The notes under the pieces: generated by a model
Seen by the model: only the letters and a program-made list of their open reading frames with translations
Database searches by the model: none
Told to the model about the DNA's origin: nothing
Assembly: GCA_021904315.1 (NCBI GenBank)
Contig: CM038925.1
Coordinates: 13,022,501-13,086,500 of the forward strand
DNA from: Sphagnum magellanicum
Lineage: Eukaryota > Streptophyta > Sphagnopsida > Sphagnales > Sphagnaceae
Direction of reading: 5' to 3'
Length of the DNA stretch: 64,000 bases
Program-made: the position numbers and the translations under genes
Shown here: piece after piece, positions 21,933-35,670 of the stretch
How the letters are laid out: the number at the start of each line of letters is the position of its first letter
Position numbering within the stretch: the stretch's first letter is position 1

Positions 21933-24900
21933 TCAAAATAGTTGAATGAAAAGGTTGGTCGAGCCATCACCATACGAACGGAGGCCTGCTAATTTGACTA
22001 CTGCCCTGCACAAAGGACATGTCCGCTCCCTCTCAAACCTGTTATTTCCACCACATACCCCAGAAATGTGGCAATGAGAAGCAACATACAATATTGTCAG
22101 CGATCAAGAGGACCCTATCACCATTTATATGCCTAAAGCAATCCTGGGAGGTCATGAGGGTGGGGGTGGTTGAAAAGCCAGTCTAGCAGAGCAGAATCAA
22201 GTACCATTCTATCCATGAGCTTAGCAATCACTAAGGAATACACTGGATGATTACCCACTCATTTCGAAATGTATTTCCTTGCCCAAGAATAGCACTTAAG
22301 CTTATGATTTTTCAAACTGTGCTTGCATGAAGCTAGGTTAGCGACTGGGCAAATATAGTACCATTCAGACACACAGTCTTCACAGAAAACATGTTTACAG
22401 CAAAGCGAAATCGGTGCATGCATCTTTTCTTGGCAAATAGCACACATATCTCCTGCTGCAAGGACCTGCATGCCACCCACCATATAGCCAGCTCCTAAAC
22501 TTCAGTCATTATCTTTAAATACAACCACATACTAAATTCCACGATCTAACAGAGAGGCTATGAATATAGAGGTTGCTGCATGTGTGCGAATCTTCACAAC
22601 CCTGCAAAGATGGGCTTACAGTATGGCCATTTGCCAGTACTGATAGTTCAGAAACTTCTCTAAAACCAAAAACATGTTGGCATGCATAATCTCTAGAACA
22701 ATTCATAGTGTTCAAAACATCTTCTAGGGCTGCAGAGGTCTGGAAATGACACTTGATCAGCAACGAACCTCCTCACTGGTTGCATAGGCCCCGTATTGGA
22801 CTTCCCTACGTGACAATGCTCGAAGTGCAGCCAAGAATGTTTGCATCTGCAACACCACAATAGAATTAGCACAACTCAGGCTTCTGAGTTAAAGAATTTA
22901 TCCACAGCATATATCTCTGTGGATCATATCTACACATACAAAATGAATGACTCAGGAAAGCCACAGCATTCTCAAAGTACCTTTTCCAATGTGGAAGTGA
23001 GTTTGAATGTGAGGTACAACCCCGTTGTGAGTGCTGAGAACAGGTTGCCATACTCTTTGTTCAAGAAAAAGCGGTACCAAACCGGTGTCGGTATCAAGGC
23101 ACGATACAACAACAAAATATACTCGACAAGTGTCAGCAGTTGAGCCTGCCACCCACCACAACACAAGATTTTCTTACTTGTGCAATGCAGAGAAGGAGAT
23201 TGCAGAATCAACTACATGACAACACTGAAGGTAAGCAGTCTGTCAGTTCCAGCAAACCCAAAACCAACAGAACAAGAATGAGCATCACTCACTAAGTATC
23301 AGACCATTTGACACTCATCATTCAAGGCAAGGACAAATTGCCATGACTGCCCATTGATTTATTAGATCCCAAGAATTGCTTAGATATTTGTACAACAATA
23401 CACCAAACTACACTCCACTGAGAAGGTGATGCTAGCCAAACCTGGCGGCGATAATTGCGCCCTCGACTGTTTTTGTAGTATACAAGAAGCCCAGACTTCA
23501 GTGCCATGGCAGCTTTCCTGACAACAGTATCTACACAGGAAATGTAGAGTAAGCAAAAGAGCAGACTTATAGAAGTTTCTGACTTTGAAACAATAAAACA
23601 AGATTTTATGAAGCTGAAAACATAAAATGGCAGAGTGAAGAGGCTTACCATTAACTACAATAGTGAACACAGCTTGCCAGAACTTGGGAATATTGTATGG
23701 AGGCAGAAGAAGAAGGGGTCGCCACAAAGCTTCTGCACTATACCACCAATACAGTCCTGCGATGTTTGCCAGCAGGCCACAGCCCAATCCTACCAGGAAA
23801 ATGGGTCTTCTCTCATTCTGCATACTTACAGACATCAGTTCCCTCATAAGACCTTCAGTCATCCTTCACTGTTTGGGTGTACTTAGCATGAAGCAATGTA
23901 AGATGGGATATGGGAGGTTTGGAAAGTACCTTCAAAGCAGTTTGCTTTTGCAGTAAATCATTTGCCTTAAACATTACTGCTGTGATCCATACTGACACAA
24001 GAAAACCTGTGACCACAGCATGTGAAAATCAGGCCTCAGTTTCTGACCTTTTGCTATTTCAGAACCTCAAAAAGTGAATATGCTGGGTGATGAACACAGA
24101 ATTACAGTCTGTAGCCAGAACAAGGCTCCTCAAGCTTCAGCATTAACCGGGGAACTGATCTGGTTTCCATGGGCATTGTCAACTAAATGGCTAGGTTGTT
24201 GCCATTGTTTGACCCTGCAGGATTTCCAAATGAATCTTTTGGCATACTGGGCTTAAGCAGAAACCAGAAACCACCAACATGCAGATCAAGGGATCGAGAG
24301 ACCCACAAACAATATTAGACTCTAAACCAGGAGAACTTCTGTCTCGGAGTTGTGTATGGCCATATAGGTGTCAGGGTAAGAGTGCTCTTAGACAGTGGTT
24401 GGAAAATGGCAATGTTGGGAACTCTTTGAAGACTTGTCGGGAATCTAACAGCAGGAACACCTGAATAAGATGACCTTTGGAAAGCTAAAACTGAAAAGTA
24501 CAAGAGATCCAGAACAACAACTGGCACAATGTGAGTGCAGGCTGACTTCAGAAGCAAAGAACCATTCAGCATACACACTGAGAATTGTCTTGGGTACTTT
24601 CTATCTTCTCCTAAAATAACCTCACACTCCTAAGCAGTGGTTTTGGAGAATCATTGTGCCTTGAAGGTCCCAGTGCTCTTCAAATAAGAGCACTGAATTA
24701 CAATGCCTATCAAAAAACCAAGTGTTTCTCCTACAGCCCCATCAAGCTAAGGACAAAACATATAACCTTCAAAAAATGCATCTACTTTGTGATCTGCAAT
24801 CTGTGGTGGATGCTTTGAGTCAGGCTTCCAGGTAAAGAGCAGAGATTTATTGGATTGTTAAAAAGGTCTTTAAGAATCTTGCAATCTTTAGGTTGCAAGA

Positions 24901-25748
24901 TTGGCCTAGAATTTGAAAAAACTTTCTTGTGAAGAATGCTTCAATTGTTCAGGTGTTGACCCTGATGACTTCCTGTGAATATGGAAGTAGTAAAGGTTTC
25001 TTCCTTCAAACACCTGAAGCTAAAGCATTCATTGCTGAAGACCAGATGGGACATGTTGCATTTGCTAGGGTACAGAAGCACTTCAGGAACTTCATACTCG
25101 GGTACACCACAATGGAGATGCAAAGAACTGGCAGCAACACATACCTTGCAAATGCTGTCGAATAAAGACCATCAGCAGCAAGATGGTGAAAGGCAAGGCC
25201 TGTTCAATCCACCTTGCCAGCTGCTGGAAGTCATAACGCTGAGATGTTGCTGCCTCCTGCCTGGCATTGGCTGATGTCCCCCCTGCTGCTGTTGTTTCTG
25301 CCACCTCCACCCTGTCCTCAGCGCTGATGGCAGCAGCACCTGGGTTGTTCTCGCTCTCTGTGACCCGCGTAGGCAGACGAGAAACTGGAGAGCCTTGTGA
25401 AGTGCTGGCGGCCGCATCACCACCACCACCCGTGTTCCTTGAAAGAGGCGATGCAACAACCCGCACCTGCTCTGGCTCCCCTGCACCAAATATCCTGATT
25501 GAAACTTCGGCGCCTCCATTGCCGCCCCTGCTGCTGCTTTCCGTGGCTTCCCCCAAAGATCCCGTCAAGGTTTCCCCGCCTTCTTCCACCTGGGAATACT
25601 GCGACCGGCCTCGGATGAGGCCAGTGAGCTCAAGTAAAGCCGAGAGCGGCGCTGGAAGAAAGTTGGCCGACGAGAGCTGCATCCCGAACCTCCTGGAATT
25701 CGGTGTGCTTGTTCTGTGCATCTCCAAGGCCAGCCCTACATTCTCCAT
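21933..25748 (-). CDS. RING finger and transmembrane (RNFT1-like) E3 ubiquitin ligase, 8 exons
   Basis: Exons on the minus strand: 25145-25748, 23930-24006, 23649-23817, 23442-23530, 23145-22981, 22846-22769, 22465-22362, 22038-21933. All introns are GT-AG and the joined frame is exactly 463 codons plus TGA. The first ~180 residues are Ser/Gly/Ala-rich and poorly conserved. Hydrophobic segments follow: [12 protein letters not shown] before exon 2, [18 protein letters not shown] and [13 protein letters not shown]. The block [15 protein letters not shown] is diagnostic of the family. A C-terminal C3HC4 RING uses C402, C405, C417, H419, C422, C425, C436 and C439, and the protein ends [12 protein letters not shown]. 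Homologues are ER-membrane E3 ligases that pass ubiquitin from E2 enzymes. The first ATG after an in-frame TAG is at 25748; the open frame upstream has no ATG. The gene appears intact. Confidence 0.92.
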
Positions 25749-26284
25749 CGCTGCCCTAATCTCCGTCTGTCTGTCTGTCTCTCCCCAACTGCTGCTGCTG
25801 TTACAACCCAAAAAACTCAAGACCTAAATACCTTAAAAACTCCATAATTCCCTTCCCTCATCTCTCACGGAACTCGAAGAAGCCTAAAAACCCGATGACA
25901 TGAAAAAATATGAGACTGAAAGAATACAACACTGAACAACCTCAAAGTCTGCATGCAAACATCAAAGACCTCCCAAGAGAGACATTCACCCCCGGGGTGA
26001 AGAGAGGGAGGAAAAAAACAAAAAAATGTCAGCTGAAACGCATACTGCCAATGATAAACTCTGATTCAGGAAGAAGCAACACCAACCCAGCACAAATCTG
26101 CATACGAATGTAATAAAACAATTAAATCACATTCACCCCCTCGAAAATCTTCGACATGGGCGCTTCATAGCTCATCATCATCGTCATCATCATCACAGCA
26201 TTGCTGCCATCAATAATCAGACCGCATTTACGATCGGATTACACTGGACTTGCAATTTGAAGGTTGCGGAAAGCAACTAAGTTG

Positions 26285-26326
<42 letters not shown>

Positions 26327-26345
26327 CGAGAGTGCGAGAGAACAA
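25749..26345 (-). promoter_or_regulatory. 5' leader and promoter region of the RING gene, with a GA/CT tract
   Basis: Upstream of the ATG, on the minus strand, are GACAGACAGACAGACGG repeats near 25765-25785, a CpG-containing stretch, and an AG tract of about 17 units at 26289-26322, which is CT on the transcribed sense strand. Pyrimidine-rich CT tracts near plant transcription starts are common, so this is a likely core-promoter or leader region. A second shorter GA tract lies at 26525-26541. Confidence 0.4.
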
Positions 26346-26800
26346 TAGGACACACCACCATGCGAAGGTATTGTGCTATACGCAGAGCACGAGACTTGGG
26401 AAGGAACATAACACGTAGGTGGTAGGTGGTACCTACCTAAAATTTAAAGGATCAGAGACTTTTCTTTTTTCTTTTTCCTTTTAATTAGTTTTAGCTTTTT
26501 ATTTTTTGTGAGTTGGTCGAGACGAGAGAGAGAGAGAGAGATAAGAGGGAAAATGAATAAACTTTTACAATGAGGAGTTTAAAGTTTTCATGTTAGAGTA
26601 AAGCCCAAGGGTGTGTTGAGTTCTCATCAAGACCTGTGTCAATTTTCTTAGAGTGTGGTTGGAGGGAAGTGTTATAGGTTAAAAAAATTCCTCAACAAGG
26701 GCTGAGCATTTTGAAAATGTGATGCCCACTTATGCAGGTGTTTCAATTAAAAAAAATACACACTTGGGTATCACAAAAAAAACATTTAAAAAATAAAATT
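26346..26800. other. Intergenic, low complexity
   Basis: Holds a GGTGGTAGGTGG patch near 26417, a pyrimidine tract near 26460 and a GTAAAGCCCAAGGG motif at 26600 that matches one end of the dispersed family. No gene. Confidence 0.4.
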
Positions 26801-26890
26801 GACACCAGCCTTTATGCTGGGTAGAGCGCCACCTCGCACAGGCCCTCATTTCAAGAAAGTCTGCGGGCTCAGGCTTTACCCTACACAAAA
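26801..26890. repeat. Dispersed 'GGTAAAGCCC' family, partial copy
   Basis: GCTGGGTAGAGCGCC at the left and GGCTTTACCCTACACA at the right match the two ends of the family found near 2100 and 48555. The interior GGCCCTCATTTC also fits. Confidence 0.45.
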
Positions 26891-26929
26891 TATGGGGCCT
26901 AGTCTAGGATGAGGCAGTAAGCTCCAGTG

Positions 26930-27270
26930 TTGTCTGGTATCTAGTCCAGTGGCACCGACTAGTAGTGATGTTGGTAATAAGGACCCTACCAAGCTGGTAT
27001 TTGAGGCAATACCAACCAGATACTAGTACCAACCTTCTATGGACATGAGGTAATACCAGTCTTGTCCTAGTTTTATGTCAATTTGAAAATTAGGTATATA
27101 CTTGCCTCATACCAACCAAAAGTCAATCTTGGACCCAGTACCAGGACCCCTTTGGTTTGGAAAAGTTTTTAAAGTCCCTAACAACCAGATTAGAAGGGTT
27201 TTGAAATTTTCAAAAGGGACCAGCTGGTTTGTTCAAAAGTTGATACCAGACCAACACTCACAGCCTTCAT
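26930..27270. repeat. CTGGTA/TACCAG-rich low-complexity block, copy 1
   Basis: Dense, irregularly spaced TACCA, CTGGTA and ACCAG motifs on both strands, for example CTACCAAGCTGGTATTTGAG and GATACTAGTACCAACC. The same style and some phrases (AAGGACCCTACCA.., AAAAGTTGATACCAGACCAA) recur at 49140-49460, and a shorter version at 30660-30930. No coding potential is supported. Confidence 0.65.
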
Positions 27271-27545
27271 CCCCTTCTTCCATAGTAGACAGGAGATCCC
27301 TGCCTGGAAAGTGGCTTCTACTTCACCAAGCTACATTTTCATTGCCCTAACACACTCAATGAGAGTCCAGCTTGGGCCACCATTGCATATTAAACAGCCC
27401 CTAGTTAGGGTGCACGTGTCAAGCTTTTTGTGGAATAGGTAGCTACGAGCCCAAGCATGTTGTACAGACTTGACTTCCACTTCATCAAAGTGCAGCAGTC
27501 GTTGCGCTAACTGTAAACTGCTCAGAGAAATTTCCTAGTGCCACT
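27271..27545. other. Intergenic; possible flank of the dispersed repeat
   Basis: Contains, on the minus strand near 27500, TTAGCGCAACGACTGC, which resembles a tRNA A box. A matching B box was not convincing, so no SINE is called here. Confidence 0.3.
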
Positions 27546-27815
27546 CAGGGCACCTTTATATCCATGAATATCCCTCCTAATCAAAAGAAAAGAGAAGGGA
27601 TACTACACCTACTACTACCTTGGAGTTGGCCAAAGACCCTGGTGATTTACAGATGTTTAGGTTCATTATAACCTTTGCCTCATGGTTTATAATGGGTAAA
27701 GCCCACATGTGAGGAGCATTCCCCAAATGGAATGGGGTCAAACACAGCTATGATTTCATCTTAGGCCACTTATTTGGGGAATACCCCACCGAAGGGCCTT
27801 ACTCTACACATCAAA
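27546..27815. repeat. Dispersed 'GGTAAAGCCC' family, copy (long form)
   Basis: CTTTATATCCATGAATATCC at 27552 begins the same flank seen at 3885. The core GGGTAAAGCCCACATGTGAG to CGAAGGGCCTTACTCTACAC is at 27690-27806, with CTTAGGCCACTTATTTGGGG inside. Orientation is the same as the copy near 4050. Confidence 0.65.
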
Positions 27816-28740
27816 TCCAACATTGTCCATAGTGTAAAGTGTAAACTATAGCATGTCCTTTAGCAAAAAGTTAAAATCCCCAAAATTATTTCTCTTCATG
27901 ACAATAACTAGTAGGTACCTATTTGCCACATGGAGAATAAAAATTGCAAGCCCCTTGGGCCTCTACTCGCTTCATGAGACCTCTCAGGAAACTGACATGC
28001 TTATTTGTTTATATACATCTTGTAGCGCTTGATCATTGAAAGAATGAAGCCCAACAACAACCCTACCAATAATTGCACAACTAGCCCCTCATCCTTCACA
28101 CCTACATTCACAATGCACTACATGCTGTATGGGCATTCAACATTTGAATATAAAGCTTTACGTCCCATTGCAACCCTTAATTATTACCTATTAAGAAAAA
28201 TGAGTGCAGAAAGTCACAATACCATTTGAAACAACAACAATCCTCAATACACACCCTTTTCCCATCGCCTTGCTGTTCATCATTTCTGTTAGTTACTCCA
28301 ACATTTAACAGTCCAAGTACTTCAAATTCCCAACAACACTCAAAATACTACAATATGGACTAGACTATGTTGTTCTACACTTGCCCTCCTCCCAAAGCAT
28401 CCAATTGCAAGATCCGGCAACCTTAGACTAAAGGCTATAATTGTTGTGTTATATAACACGTGGGATAAATATGAGGCTGAATCCATTGCACATAGGTACC
28501 ATGTTCATTCTAGATGATTCATGAGTTGAACAAAGCATCTCTCACCATAAGAAATAACATTTAATGTCACCACTTCCAACCAGACTCTTGCACTTATAAC
28601 CACCTAAACTTATATCCAAGAGGTTGACTGACCGCTTTGTGTCCTTGGTAGGTGACAATAATGGGATTGTGGGTCCTTAAATGTGAACCTAATTCACAAA
28701 ACATGAAGTTCTATAATACATCACACAAGATTATTGAAGT
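27816..28740. other. Intergenic, no supported gene
   Basis: AT-rich with runs of ACAACA and CACC. The only ORF of note, 28029-28229, has no recognisable motif. Confidence 0.45.
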
Positions 28741-29080
28741 GTAGGGCAAAGCCCAAGAGAGAGAGGGGACATAAGTTCTCAAAATAAGGGGCCTAGTATG
28801 AGGCCATAGCCAAGTCCAGCCCCACATTTTGGGAATCTTCTGCGCCCATGGGCTTTACCTATCATAAACCACAAGACAAAATTTTCATGAACCTAAACAT
28901 TTGAAGATTGGGAGGTGTAGGCGGTGGACGGTTCTGACCTTTACTCATTAAGAGAGAGAGGTACTACACCTTTAAATATACACAATCTTCCTCCCTCGTA
29001 AGGAGTAGGCATAGTATCCCTCCTCTTTTTCTAAGAGGGATATAAGGTATCTTTCATATACACTAGGAATTTTCTCCAGG
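28741..29080. repeat. Dispersed 'GGTAAAGCCC' family, inverted copy
   Basis: Reads as the reverse complement of the copies near 4050 and 27690. GGGCTTTACCTATCATAAAC at about 28851-28870 is the inverted head, and GGGGCCTAGTATGAGGCC the interior. Beyond the core, TAAACATTTGAAGA, GGAGTAGGCATAGTATCCC and GAGGGATATAAGG match the inverted long-form flank. Three copies sharing core and flank in two orientations show a dispersed repeat rather than local duplication. Confidence 0.65.
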
Positions 29081-30650
29081 TGTTTTATGATCATACAAAT
29101 ACAAAGCTACAATCAACTTCACAACATAATTCAACTCTTGCAACCACACTCCTCTCCCTTGTTGCCAATCAGATTTGAAGGCATGTGTTTCTTAATTTAT
29201 TATGGTGTAAAACATGAAGTGCTAGAATGTCAAGAAATAGTTAAACAATTGAAAACAAGTTTGTATTTGCTAGAAGCAGACCACGTTGCCCTAAACCAAT
29301 CATCGGAGGCCATCACAATATTGTAAACAAGGCTAACAAAAATCTCTCTAGGGTACTATCATCATTTGAATAATAGATGTCCATGGCTAAGTTTAAATGT
29401 ATCTAAAGTTTGAAATTGCCAACCACATACATTGACCTTTGTATTGGTTATTTTTCATATTTAAAGATGTTTTGTAGAAATTTGCCTGTATGACCTATCT
29501 TCATCTCATCACCTATTTGAAATTATATCATAAAGACTATAAAACAATTAAAACCATTCAAGAATTTTTTTTTTGTGATTCATTTAACCTTACCATGTTT
29601 TGCATAGTTAATCAAAAATCTGATTAGTCACAATTCCATTATTTATTACACAAATACACCTTGATCTGGCTTCTTAGTTTTGTATAAACATAACCTTTTT
29701 TTATGACAGTTCAAAAGTACAGTGGTGTATTATTTTTTTGGTGACATCAAATGAATGGTAAACAACACAACCTCCTGAAGAAATAAATTCCTACCTACAC
29801 ATGTTGCTCTTTCATGTGAAGTAACCCCCAACGAGGCCTTCTCAGTTTTTTGCCCTCGTCAATATAAAACAAATTTCTAAGATACTTGTTGGGTTTAACT
29901 TGAATCCTATGCAACTTGTTGAACAGGAAAGCAAATCTTCAATAATAGGATTGGGATAGAGCAAAATGTCCAAAGCAGTAAAGCTTGGCACTTTAATGTC
30001 GCTTGAAGCCTGTTCAATCTTGAATAAAGATGGGCCCTTCTACTTGCCAATTTTGGTGTTAATTCATACTTGTGTAGCTTGTGCAATTGGTCCAATATGT
30101 TAATTGGTTACTCAACTAATTTTTCCTTTCAAAATCTTTTTTTGTAGTTCAATTGAATTTTCAATGCCAAAAACTACTCAAAATATTGAATATCTCCTAA
30201 ACCTTGAGCCAAAAAAATTACAAATCACTTTCATTAAATTTTAATTATTGAGGGCTTTTCAAGAATATCCAGAGTGTGCCCAAATTCCCCTATAACTTTT
30301 ACTTTTGATTTAAATGAATTTTAAGTGAAAAAATTGTTCAATATTCATTAACTTCGGCACTGTAGGTTGAAACATTGTGAAACCAACCTGATGCACCACC
30401 TACTCATTGAGAGTTTTCCAACAATACCAAATACCAAGAGTGCAACAAGAGACATCATGGTTTGGGAGATCTCCATCGGACAAACAAAACAAACAAACAA
30501 CCTTCCAACAGAGATAGATGCTGAAACAAGGACAATCGGTTTTAATTCATAACCATCAGTAGGCATTGTTCAATGGGTTCACATGATTAGAAGGTGAAAT
30601 AAACATAATGGAAGTAGTACCAATAGTGATAGTAGTGAGAACAGTAGATT
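29081..30650. other. Intergenic, no supported gene
   Basis: AT-rich. Small ORFs at 29087-29326, 29907-30095 and 30348-30566 show no recognisable domain. No gene is called. Confidence 0.45.
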
Positions 30651-30935
30651 GTGTGAGAAAGGTATGTTCAGTATTGGTTTGGTATCCACTTTTGAACATG
30701 ACCAGCCTGCTCCTGGTATAGGATCCAAGACTAATTTTTAGATGGTATGAAGCAGGTATATGCACATACCTACATCTACCCGGATTTTATAGAGCTCCCT
30801 AAGAGGCAGGGACTGGTACAAGGTTGGTATTGCTTCATGTCATACCAGACAGGTTAGGTCCTTGAGGCAGGTGCAGACTGCAGATCTATTCAGGTACCAT
30901 ACCAACACTGGTATGATCAGTTCCCCCTCCACCCT
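30651..30935. repeat. CTGGTA/TACCAG-rich low-complexity block, copy 2
   Basis: Phrases such as TGGTTTGGTATCCACTTTTG, TGCTCCTGGTATAGGATCC, GACTGGTACAAGGTTGGTAT and AGGTACCATACCAACACTGG repeat the motif style of 26930-27270 in partly inverted order. Confidence 0.55.
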
Positions 30936-31585
30936 CCCCTCCCCCCCAAAAACTACTCTTGCATGTCTATGGAAGTCCTTTGCATGATGGTTGAAGGTAA
31001 GTACCCAGAAAGCAGGAAACATCCAGCACAACTGTGGGCACTTCAGTCACTCCATGTTTTTTCATGGCACTTCAATGTCAATGGAGGGAAGACAACCAAA
31101 TCCTTATTCATCATTGGAATATACTTTGTATTGCGAAGCAAGCAAGCCCCCTGTCTGCATGGATAGGATAGAAATGGGGATGCCTAGTTCGCAATTATGA
31201 TTGAATGATTTATTTCCTTTGTCATTTTCACTTTTTCTGTCCCTCCAAGAAGGCAAAGCCAATAGGAAAGAAGGATTGAAGCCTTCAAAAGGATACATTG
31301 TTTGTTTGCTCAAGCCAACTAGTTTTTCATCTTGTTTGTTTCTGAAGGTAGGAAATCTAGGTAATTGTGGTTGTTACTGCATCCTTTTGCTCAGATTTGT
31401 TCTAACAGATTTTTCATCATCATCAATTTTATTCTCTGTAGTTGATGATTACCCATGAAGTTCAACAATCTGTCAAAGTGGTTACTTTGATGGCCGTAAA
31501 CACCTGCTCCCAATTTGTTTAGAGTAATTGGAGGGCATGCTACTGGCATGTTCTTTTTCCTCCACTGTACGGCAGGGTTTTTTTT
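30936..31585. other. Intergenic, no supported gene
   Basis: Three short overlapping ORFs on both strands (30963-31458) with no recognisable motif. Composition is less AT-rich than neighbours, but nothing further can be said. Confidence 0.4.
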
Positions 31586-31800
31586 TTTTCAATTTTGTGC
31601 TGTAGCTCAAGTGAGCTACTTTACATAAAATGATTTAGACAGATTTGACTACAGACTAGATATGAAAGTAGACCAAAAAACAGGATCCTTCTATATTCTT
31701 GGCTACCTACTGGAACTTATCATAAAAATCTGGTGATCTGAAAAAATAATAATAATTTGAAATCTACCGAATTTGAGCCATTTTTTCCATAGAAAATCCT
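31585..31800. repeat. Dispersed repeat shared with 20110-20310
   Basis: Shares, in the same order, a T-run, CAATTTTGTGcTGTAGCT, an AAATGATTTAG block, TTCTATAT.TT.GGCT, CCT.CTGGAACT and a terminal GAGCCATTTT.. with 20110-20310. Identity is moderate, so this is an old family member. Confidence 0.55.
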
Positions 31801-32224
31801 TTGTATATGTTGAAATCATATTTTTCAGGTCGAAATTTGGCGAAATTTTGCCCCCCAAAAAACACTGCTGTATGGGGGAGCATTTCAGAATACCGGAACA
31901 GTGCTCCAGTCAAAAAACCCAGTGTACTTTGGGGAACCCCAATTCCTCACTCCCTGTGAATCTCAGGTAATTTCCCTGGCGTGGGGGGGATTACATGTAA
32001 TTTCCGTGCAGCCAAGGAATTTTCTTGTAAAGGAATCTTTACCATTCATTCTAAAGCATCCGAACCGCTCAAATCATTACAACCTCGAGTTTTACACAAG
32101 GGAATGCACTGTCAGTAGTGCCTTCCACCCGAGACCTCAGGCTCTGCCTGCGGTTCATGAGTCAGAATCCACTGACAACAGTGCCTTCCCCTATACTGAA
32201 CACCCACCACAGCAGGTGTTCCAT

Positions 32225-32600
32225 TTTTCAAAATGCCCTGCAGCCTATGTCTTTACCATCCATGTAATTGTGGAATGGATAGAAGTGCCCTGCAGCCTGG
32301 GGCTTTGCCCTGTACTTCATAGTGGAATGGACTGAAATGCGCTGCCACCTAGTGCTTTACCCAACACTTAATTGTGCAATGTACTGAAGACCAAAGACGT
32401 GTAGAGGCTTAATGGTGGAAATGAACCGAAATGCCCTGCCGCCTAGGGCTTTACCCTACACTTAATTGTGAAATGAACTGGAATGAACGGCAATGCCCTG
32501 CTGCCTAGGGCTTAACCATACACTTAATTGTGAAATGAACTGGAATGAACTGCAATGCCCTGCCACCTAGGGCTTTACCCTAGATTTAATTGTGTAATGG
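32225..32600. repeat. Tandem array, about six copies of a 50-95-bp unit (mostly about 63 bp)
   Basis: Units begin ATGCCCTGCxGCCTAGGGCTT and continue TTACCCTACACTTAATTGTGAAATGAACTGGAATGAA in the best-kept copies (about 32431, 32491, 32556). Earlier units near 32232, 32287 and 32337 are more diverged. The CTAGGGCTTTACCCTACAC phrase equals one end of the GGTAAAGCCC dispersed family, so the array may have grown from such an end. Confidence 0.75.
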
Positions 32601-33388
32601 ACTGAAAGTCAAAGACATTGAGGTCGTTTGAGAATTAGTATCTACAGTTTTTTCTTGCAAGAACAAGGGTAAAACAATAGACTGGAAAATCCCACCACAG
32701 GATGCACAGGATGGAGAAGATACCATTTGTGTTTCTGAGAGACCTCTTATACCAAAGCAATTGCGGGGAAATATGTCTGGGGTCTGGAACAGTGATGGCG
32801 ATATACAGGACTTGGGATGGATGTGTACCTAAGTGTACACTATGCACCCTTATAGGTCAAACCCTTACCTTCCTGATATAGATTTTAGTCATACACCTGA
32901 CTTATCCTAATTTTCTTGACAACCTCCATTTGCATTACTATATTTATATCCACAGGATGGAGAAATCTCCATTCTCAGCATTAAGAACGCCAGAAAAAGG
33001 CTTTTGTATCTATGGATGAGGTTTAGAGTTTAATGTTTAACAGTACATGCACTATAGGGAAGATATGAAAATTGCTGCCACTATTTTTGCTCTCTTAAGT
33101 ACTGCAGCTGCACTTCTAATGTAAACTCTTTACTTTCAGCTTCTTTTCCTTGTGTTGTTGCATGCTAATTCTATTATGTCATTGGGCTATTTCCCTCAAC
33201 CAAAGATCACAAACTGAAAACACCTCTTACTCCTAGTGTAACAAAAAGCACATGCCCTTCCGATTTTAGAACCTATCCTGGTGCAAATAAACCTACAAGA
33301 ACAAACAGCAATGACACTTTCACTTGTGTATGGACCATTACCAATAACATGTATGGTAGCAGCTTATCTATCACAACTTACCCATTGA
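32601..33388. other. Intergenic, nothing recognised
   Basis: No supportable ORF or repeat. Confidence 0.45.
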
Positions 33389-33578
33389 ATTCATCAGCTG
33401 CCTACTGTGAGTACAGACACTGGAACCACCAGCCTTTGTATTGAGTTTCTATCACAAATCTGGAAGCAACAGGAAGACTCACTGACTTCATCAGCCTACT
33501 ATGAGTACAGGGCACTGGAACCACTAGCCTATGTACTGAGTTTCTGTTGTAAGTCCAGAAGCAATGGGAAGACTCAAC
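33389..33578. repeat. Two-copy tandem repeat, about 95-bp unit, near the uS15 3' end
   Basis: Units starting TCATCAGCTGCCTACTGTGA (33390) and TCATCAGCCTACTATGAGTA (33488) share CACTGGAACCAC.AGCCT, TGAGTTTCT and GGAAGACTCA. The array lies about 0.45 kb past the uS15 stop on its downstream side. Confidence 0.7.
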
Positions 33579-34012
33579 CATGATACTGGCTAGCACCTAA
33601 CACCACAGATGACAGATGCTAAAAAGTGTTGTTCAATTCCAACCCAAACTCCACTAGGGCATGTAATTAAGCCAGTACAGTAAGGCTCTGCCTTTCCCTC
33701 ACACAGATCTACAATACATTTGCCAGAAAAGAGTGGAAGTTCACAATCAAGAGAAAGACGGGTCAACTTCATCATCACACACAGTAATTCAATGGAATCA
33801 GAATTCAGCAATCCAAACCTCCTTTAAAATGGCACCAAAATCAGTTCTCAAAACTTCTAGGATCCAATAAATTGTGTCCAGGTCTGACTGTCATGACATC
33901 TCATGCATCATCAGAAGTGGGGCCCCAGAAAAGGAATCCTGACCTCCAAGTAACCCCATACAGAAGCCAAACCACAATTCATCTATTGGAACTGAACCAA
34001 TTCATTAACCAC

Positions 34013-35322
<1,310 letters not shown>

Positions 35323-35670
35323 ATGGTGACAAGCTTCCAAGAAAGCAAACAAACGCCGGCGTGCGAGTAGCGAAGTGCGGGCCGCAGCCAAACTCCGTTA
35401 AAACAACTCGCAATGAGAGAGGCGAAAAAGTTTGCACTGCGCTGATCACATTCAGAGCTCCGGTTAGGTTTTCCTGTATGTCCGCCCGATCGGAAAAAGA
35501 TCTACGGCGCAAGATCATGTGATGCTGCAGTGAGACCTGGTTGGTCGGAGGAGTCGTAACCTCGTTCTGCATTGACATCTGGATCTGATTGGTCACTTCC
35601 ATTAAGATCTCACTCTGCACTGACACCTGAATTGGAGTGGTCGATTCCATACTGACCTTCATTCTTTGTC
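35323..35670 (-). promoter_or_regulatory. Upstream region of uS15 with a short degenerate tandem repeat
   Basis: This CpG-containing stretch is the likely promoter and leader. On the + strand at 35525-35655, TGACATCTGGATCTGATTGG and TGACACCTGAATTGGAGTGG begin related units of about 45-50 bp, with a third more diverged copy. A 146-residue minus-strand frame at 35222-35662 runs across this and exon 1 in another frame; it has no recognisable domain and is not called a gene. Confidence 0.4.

Noticed and set aside
25267..25827. 186-codon + strand frame
   Set aside because: Antisense shadow of exon 1 of the RING gene, whose minus-strand model is supported by exact splicing and family motifs.
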